64,000 nucleotides of DNA from Diphasiastrum complanatum (Eukaryota > Streptophyta > Lycopodiopsida > Lycopodiales > Lycopodiaceae), in contig CM055103.1 of assembly GCA_029204225.1 (NCBI GenBank), positions 39,228,095 to 39,292,094 on the forward strand, in the 5' to 3' direction. Both the position numbers and the translations under genes were made by a program. Positions 58,440 to 64,000 of the stretch are shown here, in pieces. The first letter of the stretch is position 1. Every line of letters begins with the position of its first letter. The notes under the pieces were generated by a model. The model had not been told where the DNA came from, did no database searches, and saw nothing but the letters and a program-made list of their open reading frames with translations.

Positions 58440-59960
58440 TTTTTGTATAACAATCTTAAGTCCATCAGGGCCACTAGAGGGATATTTTCATAACATTTAG
58501 AGATGTCAGTGGACTACATAGAAGTAATTCTACTTGGCACATAAAATTCAGTGGATGAGTTGCACTGCCAAAATAGGTTGGTATCCACATTTAGGTAGCT
58601 CCAGTATGAATTTTCCTTAAGGCCTGCCCTCTCCATAACGAGCGGAGACAGAATACTAAGAGCCCCAGAAAGAAATGTGGCCACCTTTGAAAAGTAGCAG
58701 TCATGTGCATTCGTAATCCATTTGAAAATGTTCTTATGTGCTTTAAAGGTACAAAGTAGATACGATAATTCATCTTTCCCTAAAAGGTATTATGGCACTA
58801 TACTAGAAAACTTATTATCAATGTCATTGCTACCATTTTCTGAAAAAGGAGCAAAATCCGGACTAGATAATCTTTGTAACGCCAGGTTTCTAACAAAATT
58901 TATGCACATGAAACAAGGATTATGTTGGGCCTTATCTACGCCGTTCACATCTAGATAGGTGGTGATCCAGTCACAGTTATCACTAGCATTCTTTAACTCT
59001 TTTCTAGTGTGCTTTTACCATGAAGCCATCTATTTTTCTTTAGAAAGTTCAAAACGACAACTTTGCAAATAAGGGCATATTCCACAATACTATCATGATC
59101 CATATTTTGAAAACAAGGTCAAAAATTAAACAATTTAAACCAATCATGGTACAATTCCAAAGCGACCTCATTAATATTGGATTGGCATAGAGGAATATGA
59201 TTAAGTCTTTTATTCAAGTCGTTTCTTAATATCTTATTGTCTACAATTCCAGTGTTCATAGAGATAACATGCCCAAAATTTTCATCAATAAACTCTTTAA
59301 AACATTTATAACTCAAGCAAGTACAAGGTGGAATGTTATCAATGTTGAACTCTCAAAAAACCTCAAAAGGAGTATACCATTCATGCTTCAAATGTAGAAA
59401 AAAGGTCTAGCCAAACACAATATGCTCAAAAATCCCATCAATGTAACCAAAAACTTGGAGTAAAGTCTCATAATAAAGTTGCTTAACATTTATACTCTCA
59501 AAGCATCTATTGTAATAACGTAAATGTAAAAACATCTTTCCTTTATCTTTTCTAACGATATGTCTTCGCCTACCAACTATATAGACCTCCAATACTAAAG
59601 TCTTCAATATCTTCCTGCACATGGATCAATCACGGTAAAAATTCAGCTTTCTGATTGGAAGATCGCCTTTCCCACCACTGCTTTGCCCCTCATTGCCTTT
59701 GTTAGGAAAGTATTTCCTCTTCTTGTTTCCACTATCTGAATGACTGAACTTGGATTATTCAAATTGAAGGACCCTATTTTGCTGCTTGTCTTTAGGAAGT
59801 ATTTATCCTATAAGCTAGAGAGGCTGGGTTTCTTAAGAAGGCGTTCTATTTCTTGTATGTTTTTGGCATTGCCAAGGTGTGCAAGAAGCTTGGCAGTAGG
59901 GTTAACAGAAAGAAAGAAAGCGTTCAATTGGTTTCTGTAAAGATGCACCAGGAAAAAACT
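58440..59960 (-). pseudogene. eroded unusual reverse transcriptase, Penelope-like in motif layout
   Basis: Read on the minus strand, pieces in order are KNIQEIERLLKKPSLSSL (near 59860-59810), an RNase H-free stretch near 59622-59407, RNDLNKRLNHIPLCQSNINEVALELYHDWFKLF (59230-59120), DKAQHNPCFMCINFVRNLALQRLSSPDF (58945-58860), YLLCTFKAHKNIFKWITNAHDCYFSKVATFLSGALSILSPL (58765-58640) and TDISKCYENIPL (58510-58470). The FKAHK ... S...L ... TDISKCYENIP layout corresponds to the LPKxHK, RPIxS and TLDVxxLYTNIP blocks of Penelope-like elements. Similar proteins occur widely in land plants as uncharacterised RTs. Stops and frame changes make it dead. The RT identity is fairly sure; the Penelope link is inference. 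Confidence 0.45.
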
Positions 59961-60225
59961 TGGCAAAGTTCTACGTCATATACCAGATAGCATGATCAAA
60001 CCAAATAATGGAAGAGTTGTTTTACACTTGTCATCACATCTACATTTAAAGAAGGGTCTTTTCAAGTTCTAGATTCTAGCTTGATGCAGGCTCATTCTAT
60101 TAAAGCCAATCTCAAAATGGCCTCTAGTTCTAGCCCAGGTTTGCTCAGAAGGACATCTAGTAGCTTCAAATCTACTCATTATTATGATAGTATCAGAGGC
60201 AATAGGTGTATCAAAGGAGGAATTT

Positions 60226-60702
60226 TTATGCAGCATCAGTAAAATGAGTAAGAGTAATCCAGAGTTCAATGGAAATAGTTGCCAAAAAATTCATAGTAGG
60301 AAAGTTCCAAAGCTTGTAGATGATCTTGGCAGATTTAAACTCAATGACACGATTTGGTACCAAGGGTACTTGACAGCTTTTGGATTGGCAAAAATCAAAG
60401 GCAGATTGATTGTCAACATCACAAATTTCTTGGGAGAATGATTCCAATTGGGGTGCACTATCTTCATCAAGATCTTCCATAAAGATCAAAGGGTGCGGTG
60501 AGGTAGGAGATTCTGTAAGGGTAGGAGTATCAGTAGAAACATCGCCATTGTTTTTTTCAAAACAAACAATTATCTTTCGAATATGTAAATTGCAAAATTT
60601 TTCTTCAGCAACAATATGTTCAGCATAGTTGTAGAGGTCTACATAGATTTTTTCAACCATGCTTAGCCATCTATAATACACAAATGAAAAGATACTTGAC
60701 AT
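60226..60702 (-). CDS. hypothetical 158-residue open frame, possibly the N-terminus of the neighbouring RT element
   Basis: It opens with ATG (MSSIFSFVYYRWLSMVEKIY) and runs without stops to 60226. The middle is acidic and Ser/Thr-rich (PTLTESPTSPH, EDLDEDSAPQLE). I recognise no domain. It lies upstream of, and on the same strand as, the RT relic at 58440-59960, so it may be part of the same element. It may equally be chance. Confidence 0.25.
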   Translation of the reverse strand: MSSIFSFVYYRWLSMVEKIYVDLYNYAEHIVAEEKFCNLHIRKIIVCFEKNNGDVSTDTPTLTESPTSPHPLIFMEDLDEDSAPQLESFSQEICDVDNQSAFDFCQSKSCQVPLVPNRVIEFKSAKIIYKLWNFPTMNFLATISIELWITLTHFTDAA

Positions 60703-61520
60703 TGGTATCAGTGCTAGGTACTAGGGTAGATCCATGCCATACTAAACCCAGGCACTGCCATGAAAATCATAGGGAGTCCAAGCACCTTATAGCCTAGGAA
60801 AATCCATGTCATTCAAGCACACCACGGTCGAGCCCTTATTAAGTACATAGCTTACTTAAAAAACAACCGCTTTTAAGTCAAATACATCCCAACTTCGTCA
60901 TATGTATTGTAAATAAATGCTTTGTTAATTAACAAGCATAAGACATCAATAGTATTATGACAATGCTTTCAAGAAATACCATTCTAAGCATATAGCCAAC
61001 TCTCACAAGCATGAATTGTCTCGTATTGCTAAGTAAGGGAACGGTTCATATTGTTATTATTTCCTATATCTACATACCTGGATATGAGGCGAAGTGATAT
61101 CAGGCGAGCTACCCATCTCCAGTTGCTTTAGGCAAGATCTTCTTTATGTACTAATAATTTTCAAACTGAGAATAACAAGTTAATGGTAGTGCAATATCTT
61201 TATAAGAGGATCGTGTCATTTATCAACAATGCATCTTAGATAATGCCATTATTATTATTGTCTTCCATTGTCATAACTACTACTACATAAGCCTTCATAG
61301 TATGCATACCAATGCATTCAATAGACAATGTAATCATTATGGTCTCATTCCTTTCCATCATTACATCATTACTAATGTATCACCACCTTTGAGAAGGTAG
61401 AAACCAGAGATAACATCTTGCATTACTTACATTAATGAGAAAGTATATTACTTATATCCAGTCAAGCTCAGTATGCTTTGATTTAGCCACAAAGAGAGCA
61501 CGTAGGTGGCCTTCATTAAG
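60703..61520. other. gene-free stretch
   Basis: AT-rich sequence in which I recognise nothing. Confidence 0.35.
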
Positions 61521-61621
61521 TGATCATGCACGGATTCAAGGCATGCATGCACATCAATGTGATCATGCATGGATTCAAGACATGCATGCATGATTGATGT
61601 GCATGCATGCACATCAATCAT
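61521..61621. repeat. CATGCATG-rich tandem repeat ending in a 32-bp perfect palindrome
   Basis: Two imperfect units (TGATCATGCA(C/T)GGATTCAAG(G/A)CATGCATGCA) start at 61521 and 61559. A perfect palindrome follows at 61590-61621, centred on GCATGCATGC with ATGATTGATGT arms. CATGCA is the core of the plant RY element bound by B3 factors such as ABI3/FUS3; there is no evidence of function here. Confidence 0.85.
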
Positions 61622-62673
<1,052 letters not shown>

Positions 62674-63403
62674 CCTTGAGAACCGCTCATGCTCATCTAC
62701 TCCACTCCTTAGCTAGCACCCCCTATGCTTCTCACAATCAACAATGATGATAGCTCCTCCTCTTGAGAATCGCTCTTTACCTAGAAGCAAGCTCATCTGC
62801 CCCTTTGCTCCTCAATTGGAAACTCATTTTCTCCTTACAATCATCATTAAAGAGAGGCTTGAGGGTAACTATTATTAATTGGTAACTCTTATTAATTGGT
62901 GAGGCTAATGAGGTTTAAGTTGGTTGAGGGTAGGAGTGAGAAAACCCTAATATTATATCCACCCAGTGTTTCAGATTTTTGCATGCACATTATGAATGGT
63001 GCCATCAAGGAAGTCATGCTCCTCAATCGACTTTTTGTTTCTATTCAACTAGAAAGATGATAATGGATTATGGGTGCCAAGAAAATATTCAAAAAAACTC
63101 TTGGGTTTTGATGCATCCATCATCAAGAGGAGCATTTTAAAAAAGCAAAAGGTCAAAACTATCATTTTGATCTTATTAGAAGGCCGGAATTTTGGATTTC
63201 AGAACATCATCAGGAGGAAAATCTATTTCTGAAATTCTAGTCCAACATATATGTATATGCATGCAGAGATAAATGTGCAAGGATTCAACCATTAGGATCA
63301 CAAAAAAAACAACTGTGATTATTGATATTTTTGGTACTTAGATTTTTGTCATTCATAAATATCTAATAGTAAACTTGCCAATCTGATCATTATCTTCTTG
63401 CAG
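62674..63403 (+). other. probable intron of the right-hand gene
   Basis: It ends in a TTCTTGCAG acceptor at 63395-63403. I recognise nothing inside, and the intron's start is not identified. Confidence 0.4.
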
Positions 63404-63627
63404 ATTTATATCCATCCAACATAAATGAATGGGAGCCCAGTGGATCTCTAGCAGGTGTGTTAGATGTTATTCACGCTAATATTGGACAGTTGCGATATCG
63501 AGGTAGAACTGCAAAAGATCTAGCTGATAGTGAGATCTCTTTTTATGAATCAATGTACATTCCTGATACAAAAGGAGATTTTGGACAAATAGTCCCAATT
63601 CCATTACCTAGTTTTGAAAGTGATTAA
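63404..63627 (+). CDS. last coding exon of an unrecognised gene
   Basis: A pyrimidine-rich TTCTTGCAG acceptor precedes an exon open to TAA at 63625. It enters in phase 1, with two bases completing the split codon, then reads LYPSNINEWEPSGSLAGVLD, HANIGQLRYRGRTAKDLADS, ISFYESMYIPDTKGD and a C-terminal IVPIPLPSFESD. The composition is that of an ordinary soluble protein with no repeats or membrane segment. Codon use and the clean acceptor suggest a real gene rather than element debris, but the upstream exons are not visible, so the gene could be on either side of a very long intron. I cannot name the family. Confidence 0.5.
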
Positions 63628-64000
63628 TGGATTGCACCAGATATTGCAATTTCAGAATCGTTTCGTTGCAAGATATATAATGATGTAAAACATTCATTAA
63701 AGATAAGCATGGGATAAAAAACAATCAGATTGAGTTGGTTTATTTCCTTGAATATATTTGTATTTTTTTTCAAGTGTCAATGTACACAAAAACCCAATGA
63801 TGTTTGTATGCAAAAATTTATCAGATAGTTTATTATCTAAACTTATGGATTAAGGCTAGGACAAAAGATCAGATGGAGAAATAGAATGCAGAATTTAAAT
63901 GTCTTCCATATGTTTCCATTATCAAATTGAAAAACAAATGTTGAGCTTATGCTTCCAGTATCAAAGATGGAAAAAAATAAAGGTAAATGGATGCCACTCG
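63628..64000 (+). other. 3' flank of the right-hand gene
   Basis: Probable 3' UTR. AATAAA occurs at 63977-63982 close to the window edge; the cleavage site cannot be told. Confidence 0.35.

Overview
The window looks like a chromosome segment from a seed plant. The evidence is spliced genes with GT..AG introns, an AT-rich sequence, plant-type Ty1/copia relics primed by initiator-Met tRNA (TGGTATCAGAGC-type sites), long GA/TC/GT microsatellites and a plant ALA1-type flippase. Two introns of about 6 kb in an ordinary housekeeping-type gene, and the decayed state of nearly every retroelement, would suit a large genome such as a gymnosperm. That taxon guess is inference.

Three host genes are visible. 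(1) 1..13241, plus strand: the last four exons of a HERP-like (HERPUD-type) membrane protein gene, joined in frame across introns of 6.4 kb, 6.0 kb and 0.13 kb. Its 5' end lies outside the window. (2) 33832..39855, plus strand: a complete seven-exon P4-type ATPase (phospholipid flippase, ALA1 type) of 1385 residues with all catalytic motifs and a long Ser-rich N-terminal extension. (3) 63404..63627, plus strand: what looks like the last coding exon of a gene I do not recognise, supported by an acceptor site and an open frame only.

The rest is mobile DNA and simple repeats. Intron 1 of the HERP-like gene holds minus-strand Ty3/gypsy and Ty1/copia fragments. 17.6-32.4 kb holds a tRNA-derived SINE with perfect 17-bp target-site duplications, a duplicated block, several copia fragments in both orientations, a tandem array with a unit of about 340-390 bp, a foldback structure, and a head-to-tail dimer of the same SINE family. 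40.7-58.3 kb is a patchwork of copia elements: a second copy of the 22.9-kb family, a minus-strand element with a clear 648-bp LTR, a 3' end with polypurine tract, an element with four primer-binding-site-like motifs in about 105 bp, and an eroded pol. 58.4-60.7 kb holds a decayed unusual reverse transcriptase that I compare with Penelope-like elements.

There is no operon-like organisation and no sign of a prokaryotic, CRISPR or defence system. The most interesting items are the short SINE family with its tandem dimer, the RT relic near 59 kb, the clustered primer-binding sites near 53.9 kb, the 32-bp perfect CATGCATG palindrome near 61.6 kb, and the N-terminal extension of the flippase.
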